Shown here in pieces: positions 35,901 through 47,300 of a stretch of 64,000 nt of DNA. Position numbers and translations under genes: made by a program. The notes under the pieces were generated by a model. That model saw only the letters and a program-made list of their open reading frames with translations. It ran no database searches and was not told the origin of the DNA. Source of the stretch: Straminergon stramineum. Lineage: Eukaryota; Streptophyta; Bryopsida; Hypnales; Calliergonaceae. The stretch spans positions 40,335,218-40,399,217 of the forward strand of contig OY987263.1 in NCBI GenBank assembly GCA_963920665.1, written 5' to 3'. The stretch's first letter is position 1; each line of letters begins with the position of its first letter.

Positions 35901-36257
35901 AGGCCCAGGTTTATAGGGTCAATTGTGAGTATCGCCCAGGTGTCTTGCACTTATGTTGCATTGCATTCGTTTGAATAGTCGTTGGCTCCGAATGCGTTGT
36001 CACCTCGTATTGTTGCCGACCGCGATGTCATTGGAAGTAGGTGGCCTTCATGACAGCAGATCTTTGTTTTTAATGCACTTAACAAACTGATTACAGGCTG
36101 GACCTCACTGCCAGTTTAGTATGAGATGGTGCTACAGGGACTTATTCTCCATTGGTACAAATTGCACGTCATGGTCGTGCCTTTTTCAAATTGGAGGGTA
36201 CACTTCAATGTCTTCGACGGAGTGAGCTGAAGGTTCATTCTTTTGTTGACTGTTTAG

Positions 36258-36343
36258 TTGCCAAGTGATTAGACCCTTAAGGTCGACCATGATGCGGACA
36301 GAATTGGCGAAAGCTGTATCTGATGCCTGGTAACTGATGGCAA
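36258..36343 (+). ncRNA. box C/D snoRNA-like element B
   Basis: Terminal stem TTGCCA / TGGCAA (6 bp). C-box-like GTGATTA (36265-36271) and D box CTGA (36334-36337) abut the stem. The hairpin GACC-CTTAA-GGTC keeps the stem of element A with a changed loop. The core AGGTCGACCATGATGCGGAC followed by AGA is identical in both copies. The 12 nt before the D box differ between A and B, as expected for guides with different targets or none. Confidence 0.5.
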
Positions 36344-36653
36344 CGTATACGAGATCATTTTGCTAGGATAGTATTTCGGATCCTTCATGTTATTGTCCAG
36401 CAGCATTGGATATGTAATTTTATGAGTACACTTTGGCGGCTGAGAATGAGGCAGTACTTTTACCCTTTTTATTGACAGAGCTATACAGCCATCACGTAAT
36501 AAAACTGAAGAATCGTTTATCCTAAAGTCAATTGGTGATTATGAATCAAAAGTGTTTTGACCTGAAGATTGAAGACTATTGTTGTCTTGATGGATTCAAA
36601 CTTCTCCACCCCGTTGATACCTCGATGACCTTGTCTGTGATATTCCCTCAGCT

Positions 36654-37434
36654 TTAACCCCTAAAGGACCGAGGCACATTTGGGGCAGAAATTGTTTAAA
36701 ACTGCCACTTTTGGGGGCAGGAAGAAAATAATGAAAATGAAGTGTTTTTTCGGAATTCAACCGTACAATCTAAGTTAGTACTAGTCTTTTTTAGGAACAT
36801 GTAAGATTTCGTTTAGAAATTCTGCCGCATGGATTGAAAGATGATAACTTAACGTTTGAAGTTACGTGGAAAATTACTTTTCCAACCTTGCTCGACATGG
36901 CCTGCAAACTTTTCTTTTTTTTCTTGGAACCCAGAGTTTATTCCAAGATGGCTTGTAAACATTAACTCCTAGGAGACTCTTACACTAAGTTAACCCCTGT
37001 GCGTCAGAGCGGATGTTTTTTGGACTCGGAGAGCATAGGAATTGTGGAATACCAGGTTCATCAAATGTTATAATCTTGAAATCTGCATGGCAGATTCTCT
37101 TATAAATTGCAGATTCATATGTATTAGTAATTTGGCTTGAAATCCACGTTTATTTTTTCAACATTTGCACCTTGTATCATGTAAGCTACACATCTGCCAA
37201 ATTTTAAAATCATAGGAAGAGTTTTGCATATGCTGCCCGAAGCTAGTCTATCTGCCCGCAAAGTTTAGTGCTGCATAACTTTTGACTTGGGCACTCAATT
37301 GGAAAAAAAATTAGATTTTCAGGAATGGGGGACATGTCCGAATTTCATGAACATTGGCCCAAAAATGACTTTGTAGGAACCTACTTGAAGTTTCTTGTGT
37401 ATGTTGAATAGATACTTGGTCCTTTAGGGGCTAA
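36654..37434. mobile_element. TTAA-flanked element
   Basis: The left end is TTAA CCCCTAAAGGACCGAGG and the right end is GGTCCTTTAGGGG CTAA. These are 13-bp inverted termini; the right TTAA has one change. Read inverted, the interior matches the element at 50763-51335 (CTTTCAATCC, GCGG, ACATGTTCC, GTACGGTT). A 36-bp retroposon tail is inserted at 36913-36948. Confidence 0.75.
36913..36948 (-). mobile_element. extremely truncated retroposon tail
   Basis: On the minus strand this is CTTGGAATAAACTCTGGGTT then CCAAG and a poly(A) run, the same 3' end as 15129-15270 and 38030-38236. The flanks TGGCCTGCAAACTTT (36898-36912) and TGGCTTGTAAACATT (36949-36963) look like an aged 15-bp target duplication (12/15). 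Confidence 0.65.
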
Positions 37435-40203
37435 TATAGTTTTTGCTCGCATTACCTTTGGCATATTGGTAAACAACAATTCCTACTTCTTTTACTTGTT
37501 TAGAGAGTCTAATCAATAACTTATATTCCATATGAATTAAAAAAAATGAGAACAAGTTCCTAAAATGAAAAATAATGAATGATTGCTACTTGAAATGAAA
37601 TATCTAGAGTGTGTTTTAGAAACAAACAAGATAATAAAAAGATATCTACAATTTAGAAAGGAGCACGGACAAAATAAAAGTTCATTGGCCCTTACATATG
37701 ATGAAATTAACTGTGTAGATTTGCAACTGTTAACAATAAATTGCTCATCCAACCTAAATGTTGAGAACCAACCTTGTTGTAATAATTTCTGGTATCTAAC
37801 ATTTGAAAAGTGGACTTGGAATGCATTTCAAAGATTTTCAAACTACTGCAACTTTGAAAATGATATGAAGGAGAGATGATGAGTTTATGAATGATATGAA
37901 GGTGACCTTAGAGTTATGTAAAGTGGTACCTTACATTCTCGACTTTGAAAATTTGCACTGGTCTACTTTGTGTTAGACTACCAGCCAAGGCTCCCAAGTT
38001 TCTTAGGAAGTTTGATAACTCTTGGCTTATACCCTTGTCTTTTATTCATGGCAAGGCCACAACATCACTTGGCATTTGAAGAAATCCACTTGTGGGACTT
38101 TTAGGTGGTCTTGTTGTAATTCTTTGTTTGACATGATCCTTGTTTCTTGATCTCAAGGGCCTTGCCTTTGGCTTATTGATGTTTGTTTTTGGTTTACTTT
38201 CTTGGAATAAACTTTGGGTTTCCAAAAAAGAAAAATTTGTAGTAAGCTATTGGAGTGACAGAAAATACCAAACCACTTTGATTGGACTTCTCTTGAATTT
38301 GCTAACAATTTTATGAAACTTTTTTGGAAATATGATTAGTGAGATAGTGGAACCAAGAAAAGTTTTGCAATTAGGTGTTTCTCTTGTAGTGCATTCACCT
38401 ATGGGATTAGTTTATTTTGATTCCAGCATAAATGTGAAAAAATGATTGGAGGTTTACTCTAATTTTGAGAATTTGTATTGACTTTGTACAATAATATGTT
38501 ACATAAGTTGATTTATTAGAGCCCAAGCTTCAATAGTACTCCGTACATATTTCCTTCACACTAATTAATATGGGTCATTTTGGATGAATGCATTCTAATT
38601 ATTGTGATTTTTTGGATGAATTTTGGATGAAATTGTATGTAAAGGAATGGAAATTTTAGATAAATCATAATACTTGAGAAAATATGAAAAGAAAGTGAAG
38701 CACACTATAGAATCTAATAAGAATACTATGAACTATGATATTGGAGAGCCTATTAAATTCACCTAAATATTTTTTTTGTAATATAGTGCAAGGAGTACTT
38801 GTTTAGTAATGGTTATTGTGAAGGATATACTCATATATATTTATTCCTTCTTATATCCAATAAAAATCTTTATAATGGAGGCAATTTAGATGCAGTTGAG
38901 GATCTAAACAAAGGGTGGCAAGATTACCATATCTTATTTTGATTAGTATTAAAAAATTTCGTGAAATTTATAGAGGCAATTTATATGCAAAATGTTTTGT
39001 CATATTCTAGAGAGTATATCTTGAATGTGGAAGGCCACGAGGGGTGTAATCGGTAAGATAGGAAGTCCATTGTGGATATTTTAGTCACTTTGGTGGATAG
39101 ATGTAGTAATTTGCTTCACAATTTTCTTGCCAAAAAATGACAAGTCATGGTTTAGTTCAAAAAAATGATACATTTGAGGCAACCAAAGCAAAAACATATA
39201 GTTTTTCATTGTAGTCCCCAAGGTAGGACTATTTTTGGCATTTTGGATTCTAATTTGGCTCTCTTACTTCCCCTACATGTTTCCAATAGAAAATCCAAGA
39301 GCACCTTTTGTAGAGTAAAGCAATGAATGAACTTTTTGCCATGTATAGAAGTTGCATGGGTGAGTTCATTGACTTCATTAAATTCATTGAATAGCATTAG
39401 GGGAGATTTGAGGGCATAGAGAGATTGTTTCAAGCTTGTTCCTTGCATTGGGAATGAGCCACTGGTACTCGGAAAAAAAACTTATGAAAAATTTATGAAA
39501 AAATTAAAATTAAAAAAAAAAAATTCTAAGAAATTTTTTTTAATTAATAATTAATTAAATATTATTACTTGATGTAACAATGTCATTGCCACATTAGATT
39601 GTTGTTGTGGTGAGGTTCTCTACTATTCATGAACTTTGGGAACTTGTGGTCTTCTATATGGTTGAAATCCCCTCTAATGTGATTGACTTTCCAACTCAAT
39701 TCCAATCCTTTCATCCCCTATTGTACATTCAATGCAATAAAGAATACATTAGAATGTAATAGAACTAAATTAGATCCAAAAATATAGCTTTGAATTGGGT
39801 TGCAATCCATAATGTTTTACTTAAAAATGTAAAATAATTACTATTTAAAGAATATTAAGAAATAAAAAAAGAACATTAAATGAGATTTGGAGAAATAAAG
39901 GGCAGTCTTAGGCCTATTCCCTATTTTGTTCTCGTAGTAGTGAGGGCACAACTAAGTGTTGTCAGTTGTCATAAATACTTTAAATAAAAAGTTTTTTTTG
40001 CATCTTGAAATTGAAAAAAAAAGTGGATTTTTTTTCAAAAACATAAAAAATAAAAATAACATTCTAACATGGCCGATACCGGACTACATTGGCACTACTA
40101 TTGTCGCTCACTTCAGAGGGTTCCCCACTATTGAGAATTGCAGGGAACTCGTAGTCTTCTTTTTGGTCCAAATCTCATCTAATGTATTTAAGTCAAAAAA
40201 TGT
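37435..40203. other. AT-rich intergenic, no gene recognised
   Basis: Holds a LINE-like 3' end (38030-38236, listed separately) and otherwise low-complexity AT-rich sequence, with poly(A) stretches at 39470-39560 and 40010-40060. Confidence 0.45.
38030..38236 (+). mobile_element. LINE-like 3' end
   Basis: Ends TTTCTTGGAATAAACTTTGG, then GTTTCCAAAAAAGAAAAA. The T/G-rich sequence before it resembles 3' regions of plant LINEs. It provides the plus-strand version of the tail seen at 15129-15270 and 36913-36948. The left limit is approximate and no reverse-transcriptase frame remains. Confidence 0.5.
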
Positions 40204-40781
40204 TACTCCCTCCGTCCCAAAATGATCTTCCGGTTGCCTTTCATTTTTTGTCCCTAAATGATCCTTTGGATGCACATGCTAACTTGGAAGGAAGGGGTCT
40301 GGAGGCAGTTCTTGGAGTGATGGAATGATACATACTTGTGGGAAGTATGTATTGTTGTGATTACTCTCCACGGTCGTAGCCATTTCTAATCAAGTCATAA
40401 GTCATTTCAAAAGTGGTAGGTCAATGGCCACATAGTCTTGGGTAGTAGGATGAGAGCTCTATCATGGGGCTACAAATGCTAGCCCACAAACACTATTATT
40501 GTTGCATAGATATTGATCAATTATGTACTCATCCTAGTCCATAGAAATTAGGCAATTGTGTGGCCATCAATGCTCCTCAAACATGTCTTAAAAATCCTAC
40601 TTTTGAGTATTCCAAAACAACATTTTGAAAAGGACTTTGGATCTTTAAGTTTTAGAATTTTAGGATATAGGAGTGCACCAAACTCTACTCCACATAAAAA
40701 AATAACTGAAAAATATATTATTTTTAGCCTTAATCTGAAATATTTTGACCAACAAGATCATTTTGGGATAGGGAGGGAATA
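40204..40781. mobile_element. Stowaway-like MITE, best-preserved copy
   Basis: The left end is TA-CTCCCTCCGTCCCAAAATGA followed by TCTTC. The right end is AAGATCATTTTGGGATAGGG followed by AGGGAA-TA. The CTCCCTCCGTCCC terminus and TA target are the hallmark of plant Stowaway (Tc1/mariner) MITEs. At 578 bp it is longer than typical. The 94-codon frame inside (40558-40842) runs past the end and is not a gene. Confidence 0.85.
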
Positions 40782-41300
40782 TGTCACAAATGATAATGAT
40801 TGCATGTCAATGCTTGTTAAGGATTCTGATAACTCAAAATAAGTGAAATAAGATACAATAGATTTTAAATAGAAACAATATAAAGTATTACCATATATAA
40901 AGAACATCTTGTGTGCTTAACGGCACAACTATTGCTCACAAGAAACAATTTCAAAATTTGGGGTTTGTACAATCGTCAAGTTATGCATTTTCATCTCTCA
41001 TTAGATATGCGAATTGTGGAAGAAATTTGCATTTTTCTCAGCATATTTTACTCAATCATGCCATGGGATAGCACGAACATAATAACACCAGCTACAAAGA
41101 GAAGTGTATGAACATTGTGTCCTTGGTCTCAGATGGGTGAACCGAGTATTTTCAGCCTCAGCTCTTCTAATCCAATTCCCACAGAATTGGTCTATGACGT
41201 GGGCCGACATCTAAGTAAAAAAAATTGCTGGAATGTTGTTAAGAAAGTCCCTCAAGATCTACAGTGGAACGAAAGAAGAAGTAAAATACAGTCACCAACC
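40782..41300 (-). other. 3' flank of SART3
   Basis: Immediately downstream of the SART3 stop codon on the minus strand, probably including its 3' UTR. No other gene is seen. Confidence 0.4.
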
Positions 41301-44300
41301 TCAGCTTTCTTTTATAAACATCTTTCTGAAATCTGTGTTTGATTTGGGAAGTTCATCTCCATTGGGGCTTGAAGAAGTGGCCACTTGCGGATTGCCCCAA
41401 CCTAAAGGCCGAGCTACATTCCTTGGCATTGCAAATGTGTTCGAACCAGAGAGGTTCAGGTGACCACCACGGCGGTGTCCGACCGTTGGAGGTCCGGCAA
41501 GACCCCGACCACCTGGATACCGCCAAAGACAACAATTGTCAGCCCGAGGCACCCACGCTACTAAGAGCAGAATTCTAAAACTTTTCAGGTGTTGCTTTCA
41601 GGTGCCCAAAAGGCCAAACGAGGCCGCCTCCATATCGAGAGGAGTTGAGTGGGTCATTTAGGAAGCCCCATAGTCACAATATACGAAAGCCATCATACCC
41701 TACATTCTCTAAAAATAAAAATATGTTTTGAAAGCTCTAATTATCGACTATTACCTTTCAAAGTGGACTCTCTATTTTTATCTAGAGCACTTGGGGGTAA
41801 AGATACTATGCAATGAAGAATACTTTGAATAACGACGATGAAATCCATCGGGACAATAAAAAGAGGCAACTGTACCTCCAAGGGTGTTGGTTGAATCACC
41901 TCTTCCACTGCCTCCACGTCCCTCGCCTGAAATTCCAACATGAAAGATAGATTCATAAGTTAGTCTTCAACAGCACACGCTGATAGCAGAGAGTGAAGAT
42001 TTCAATTCATCATGTTTTCCCCAAGTACTAGTTAGAAAAACTCTAACCACGGCCGGATGCGCCTGTTCCTCCACCACGGTTCGCTCCAGGGCCTCGACCT
42101 CCGCCACGTCCTCCTTTGGGATCTGAACGTGCAATGCTCAGTTGCCGCCCTTTCAGCTCTTCTTTGTTTTTGGCTACAGCTGCCGTTAGAGAATCTTCAT
42201 CTTCGAAATCAACATATGCCAATCCCTGTTCGGAAACACAAAAGTTTCGACAGAGTGAATTGAGGAAGAGACAGCCCTACTTATCTCCTAGTTCTAAGTT
42301 TTCACGGAACCTGGCATTCGTATCACATCCAGCGACTAGAACCTGATAATCCAAAATTTCAAAATTTCAAATAGAGAAAGCGTACCCGCGGTCTTGCGGT
42401 GCCACGTTCCCGCAGTATGCGAACTTCCTTGACGCGAGAAGAGGGAGAAAAGAACATCTTAAGGTCTTCCTCCGTCACCTACATCACCTCATTCAAATTC
42501 AGAATCCAACTTGATAATATGATTGTTTACACTTCACCCCGCAGAGTGATTCACAGCTGAGTCACATTCAAAACATGTTCCATGGGAACCGATATTGATC
42601 TCCATAAAGGCCATAACTAGATGTATTGCTGTCCCATTCCTAGAAACTACGGAAATTGATTAAGGTTAATACTGGAAACTATTTACCTCAAATGCTACAT
42701 TTGATAAAAATGCAGTGCACTCGTCCTTAAAAACAACTGGTTTGCTGGGCTCTATTGATTGCTTCAAATTTTCTTCTCTTGATGTCTGTTTTGAAGTTTG
42801 CTCCACTGGCCCTGTGGAGAGTGAATTGTCATCCAGCAGTATGCATGCAACTTCAAAAGAATCGAGCAATAACACACCACAAAGGTAGAAACCACCACGC
42901 ATTTAATATAAGGAACTAAGATGAGAAACACAAGTCCAATTCATAACCAAATGAGGTTCACTCAGATTTGCATACCAAGCCAACATAGAACAAAGACAGC
43001 AAGGCTGAAGACGTACCTGGTTCCTCCATGCTTGTGTCCACGTCTGCTGGTGTATCTGAAGCTCTTGCTTGATCTCCGTCTTTAACAGGATCCCGAAGGA
43101 ATTTCTGACGTTTCACAGGATTCTCAGACTCTGCATATCCCAGGCCTCTCTTTCTGCCGCTTGATTTAAGCTCATTTTCAGTTATCTTGGATGATCTGCT
43201 GTTTGGTTCCTTTTTGGGCTTTCCCTTATCTGTTGGTCGAGAGTTGGATTCCATCTTCACTCTTTCTACAGCAACCTTATGCTCTTGTTGACTCTGCAAA
43301 TTCTGCACCTCCGCAACTCTCGGCCCAACCTGACATTGCCAAATTTTAAAATGTCTAATTTAGAATATGCTTCAGCAATAAAGGATGGTCCGCTAAATAT
43401 GGATTTTCAAATATACAGTAAATGAGAACATTAAACTGACATCATTGATTACAATGGCCGTGCAGGATTGTAGCAATCTTGACTAGAAATCCCACCTTCA
43501 ACACAGCTCGGTCAAAGTCTTCCAGAGTACCATACTCTTCTTCAAAACGTAGCCACGCAGCACACATTACCTGAGAAGAGCATAGAAAGTAAAATAGGTG
43601 CCATGACTCTATTGATCTTGATGAAATGTATAACAAACCCAGTAGGTTTCTGTGATACAGACACGCTGCAATAATATAAGGACCATACACATAATTCAGA
43701 TAAGATGAGAGTCTTTAAACGCCAACAGATATTATAAAGCAATCATTCGCATGCAACCCTAGACGTTGAGGATTGCCAGTTCCTACGTACCTCTGTTCCC
43801 ATACCCTCAAGCCTACGACTGTAGCAGCGCTTGTATAATGTTCTTGCCTCCTTCACATTACCAAGGTGCAGCTCCATAGATATATAGTTTTGCCACACCT
43901 CTAACATCCAACCACTGCACATAACAGCAACTTTATCTAATAAAAAGACGATACTCATTTAACATATAAGTAGTAGAGTGAAAAGTAGTAAACAATGAAG
44001 AGCGTCAAAATAAAAATGGCGGAAACTGCAACCATAACTTACTGAGTTTTAATCAGATTCTCCCAAACTCCACGAGCTGCTGTACTGTCCATCAATAACT
44101 TAGCTTCCAAATGAGCCCAATAAGTCCATAGTCTGATGTGGTGATTCACATAATCCGGGAAATAAGTGGACATGAATAACGTTCCTCGCTGCAAAGACAA
44201 CAGCAGATGATGATTATTGGTCAATGAAAAGAACTAAACCAAAACGTAGCGCCCGAAGTTACGCACCATCTGCACTCAAAGAGGACTACCAATCCAAGGA

Positions 44301-47300
44301 ACCCAAAAAACATTCAGAAACGAGCTGATGCAGCGCAATAGATAGAAGTGTTCCTGCAGATCGATGATTGCTAATCAATAGCACAGAAATGATCAAAGAT
44401 CGAAGGATCACTAATATGAGAACCAAAAATACAAGAAGTTAACGTTGAAATCCACGAAACGAGTTACTGACCTCAAATGTGTCATGCAAAAGCAGAGAGT
44501 TTGACATCTGATCAGAATTTGGATCTGCTGTCGTGATCCGTCGCCTTAGGCAGTGGGCCCTTGAAAGATAGACATCCTCATACTGTAGTCAATACAAACC
44601 AACATACCGTACCCCAAGGTCAGTTTCAGCACTAGCATGTCGAAATGGTTTGATTTTGGAATTCAGACTGTACGAAATGTCATTTTTTAAAATTTCAAAT
44701 TATTGGGAAAATTCCTAATTCTGGTGTTCCAGATTTCAATTAGAACTAAAAACCTTCAAATAAATTCTCTTTGTCTTTCGGATATGGTCTACAAATTTAA
44801 CAAACTTTGAACATAATTCAAATTTTTCCAAATCATTTACAAAGCTGACCCATACATAGGGTAACACGCCCCATCATATGGAATCAATCAGGTCCACAGG
44901 CGCGGACCATAGATATCCAGTCAAGATAGGTCATCCCCTCAGAACTGCCCCAAAACATAAGTCAGGGATTGGAAGAAAGACTAGCACATGCAATCCATAC
45001 GAGATTTCCTCTTTAATTGTCATCAAAAGTTGAAGACTGACCTCATTGGGTGTCTGAAATCCACATCCTAGTGCTCTTTCGAATACCTGCAGCAAAGGCC
45101 CCGTAATTGAGATCTAGAGCTCCAACTGGCAAGATGGTGGGGCATGCAAAAATCATGGAAATTCCCAACATCATGATAATCAAGATCCCTAAAACTTCCA
45201 TTCCTAGTAGAAATACCAACTCTAACACCCCAAATTCTTGAGTTTATTGGATGTCAACAAGAGAACTTGCAGTATGAACGAGTCGCTTAACCCCTTACGG
45301 ACCAACAGTGCAAATTTTTGATGATGGATGAAATCAAAAATGTCCCATACGTACTCAGACTTGATTTTTTCACCCACTCAAATTTGAAAGAGTGTAGTGT
45401 TAGTTTTAAAACTTTTTTAGGGTTTAGATTTTGAAAAATTCTCTCTGCAAATATTCTAGAGTTCTAAGAGTAAAAGTATGTTTCACCTCAAAGACTAGCT
45501 ATTCCAGTTACGAAAAAAGCCCTTAGAAATGCCTTCAATGAATAAGCCAGATAATATTCTTAAAATATAATCATAACTGGAACTTCAAATTTCAAGCTTA
45601 CAACAACAAATTCTAGTCGGAGTTCAATAACATAACGTTCAATCAATAATCAATTTCTAGCCGGAAATTTCATTCATCTCTTTCAAAATCTATTGATAAA
45701 ACATTAATTAGTGCAATGGCAGATCTGACCGTACGGTATTGATATGGTGAATGGGTCATAGTTTACAACTTTTGCTAGAATACTACTGCTAAATTATTGT
45801 TCTAAGTTGCCCTTTATAACACATATTCACATACTAGGAAATTCAGGCAACCCGTGTTCCTTAAAGGGTTAAGAGAATCAATAAGATGAACAAACAAAAG
45901 CAGGTTACTTTGAAAAAAGAGCAATACGAGAGGAAGAAAAGTCATGCTCAATATGATGCACAGAAGTATATTACCATCAACCAAACGAAGAATATAGCAC
46001 CCACACAATCACAATATCTGATCAGCTTAAAACACTTCTACTAAAGAACACAACTCATATTCGTAGTTACCTCCGCAAGTTCCGTTTCGGAAGATGCTGC
46101 ACGTTCAAGAGCCAGAATATATTTGGTCCACAGAGCACCAACCCAAGGACAATTCCGCACAGCTCGAGCATAAACTTTCCTTATTACAGTAGTTACCTGT
46201 AATTAACAGACCAGTTAAAAGAATATACAATTTCAAACATCATGACTAAAGGTGAACAGTACGGTAAAGAAACCAGCAGGTTTCAAATGTGCGTGAGGAA
46301 TGACCTTTCGGTACAATCAAGTCCTAAAGTATTGTATCTGCTAAGTATACCGAAACTTTCGATAGAAGTTAACTCACTCCGTGCAAAGAAGAAGACCCTA
46401 CATTAAACATATCCATAAACATGTCGTAATTCCCCTCGACAGAGTACACACAGGAAAATCAACTGCTCTTTAAATCCAAGGGAGATTAGAAAGCTACCTT
46501 GAGGTTGACGTCCAAATAGTGAGTGTACTTCAGCCAAACCTCATGAGTAACAGGGAAAACAGAAATAGCACGCTCATATAGAATCTGAGCACGAGCTGGG
46601 TCACCTGTTGCCTCCTCCACACTAATGTAGGCCTGTACGTCTCAGAAACAGATACAAGTTGGTGTCCAAGTCATAACCAGTGTTGATCACATTCGTGTCC
46701 AGTGGCAAGATTGCACAAGCATTGAACGAGAACCATAATACTTGAATGCACTATCAGGAGCAAGAAACTGCCCCACGCTGTCACAAGAACTACTCGTAAA
46801 ATATGTATCTACTTCTACTAAAAAGAAAGATACAAATTCTAAAGATAACTCAGAAAAATAATGGTACACGCAGAAATGGGTTGGTCTCCCTATTATCTCG
46901 CGAGACCTCACCTAATAGGACTAACATTTTGAGCGTTTAGATGAAATAGGAAAAGGCAATTGGAATTTGTGAATTCGCTGGGAAAGGATATCTAATCACG
47001 GCGCAGATATTGCAGAAAACGGCACGCTGAGCTGATAAGAGAATTTGACTGCAATGAATGTAAGAAATGGGTGCTGGTAACTATCTAAGAAGAAAGGGCA
47101 CAAAAGAATTAAAATAAAACAATACACCGCTTACCAAATAGTGCTGAAGCAAATCACCATCCACAGGCTTCTCAGCCACAATGTTACTCTCATATGTTAC
47201 TCGTGCCTTGCTCATTTGATCCGCTGTCTTATATGCAGATGACACACCTCCGGGTAGTCCAGCGAGGTCATCATTATCAGTCCCGATGTGAACACCTTGT

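Larger units (their letters stand above)
35249..36653 (+). ncRNA. probable noncoding transcript hosting two C/D-like RNAs
   Basis: A GC-richer island between AT-rich repeats without a convincing protein frame in either strand. It follows a telo-box/site II promoter and contains two related box C/D-like elements 438 bp apart. The end is taken where a TTAA element begins. Transcript limits and exon structure are not visible. Plant snoRNAs are often polycistronic or carried in noncoding hosts, which fits. Confidence 0.4.

Noticed and set aside
35615..35950. 111-codon minus-strand ORF in the GC island
   Set aside because: It overlaps snoRNA-like element A in antisense and has no recognised domain. 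The island's promoter motifs and RNA elements favour a noncoding plus-strand transcript, although telo boxes do not fix strand.
42039..42047. Stop codon TAG right after GASGRG, giving a shorter SART3
   Set aside because: Splicing at CGTG|GTTAGAG keeps the frame through two more exons and reaches the conserved SNTDFRKMF end, so the longer model is preferred.
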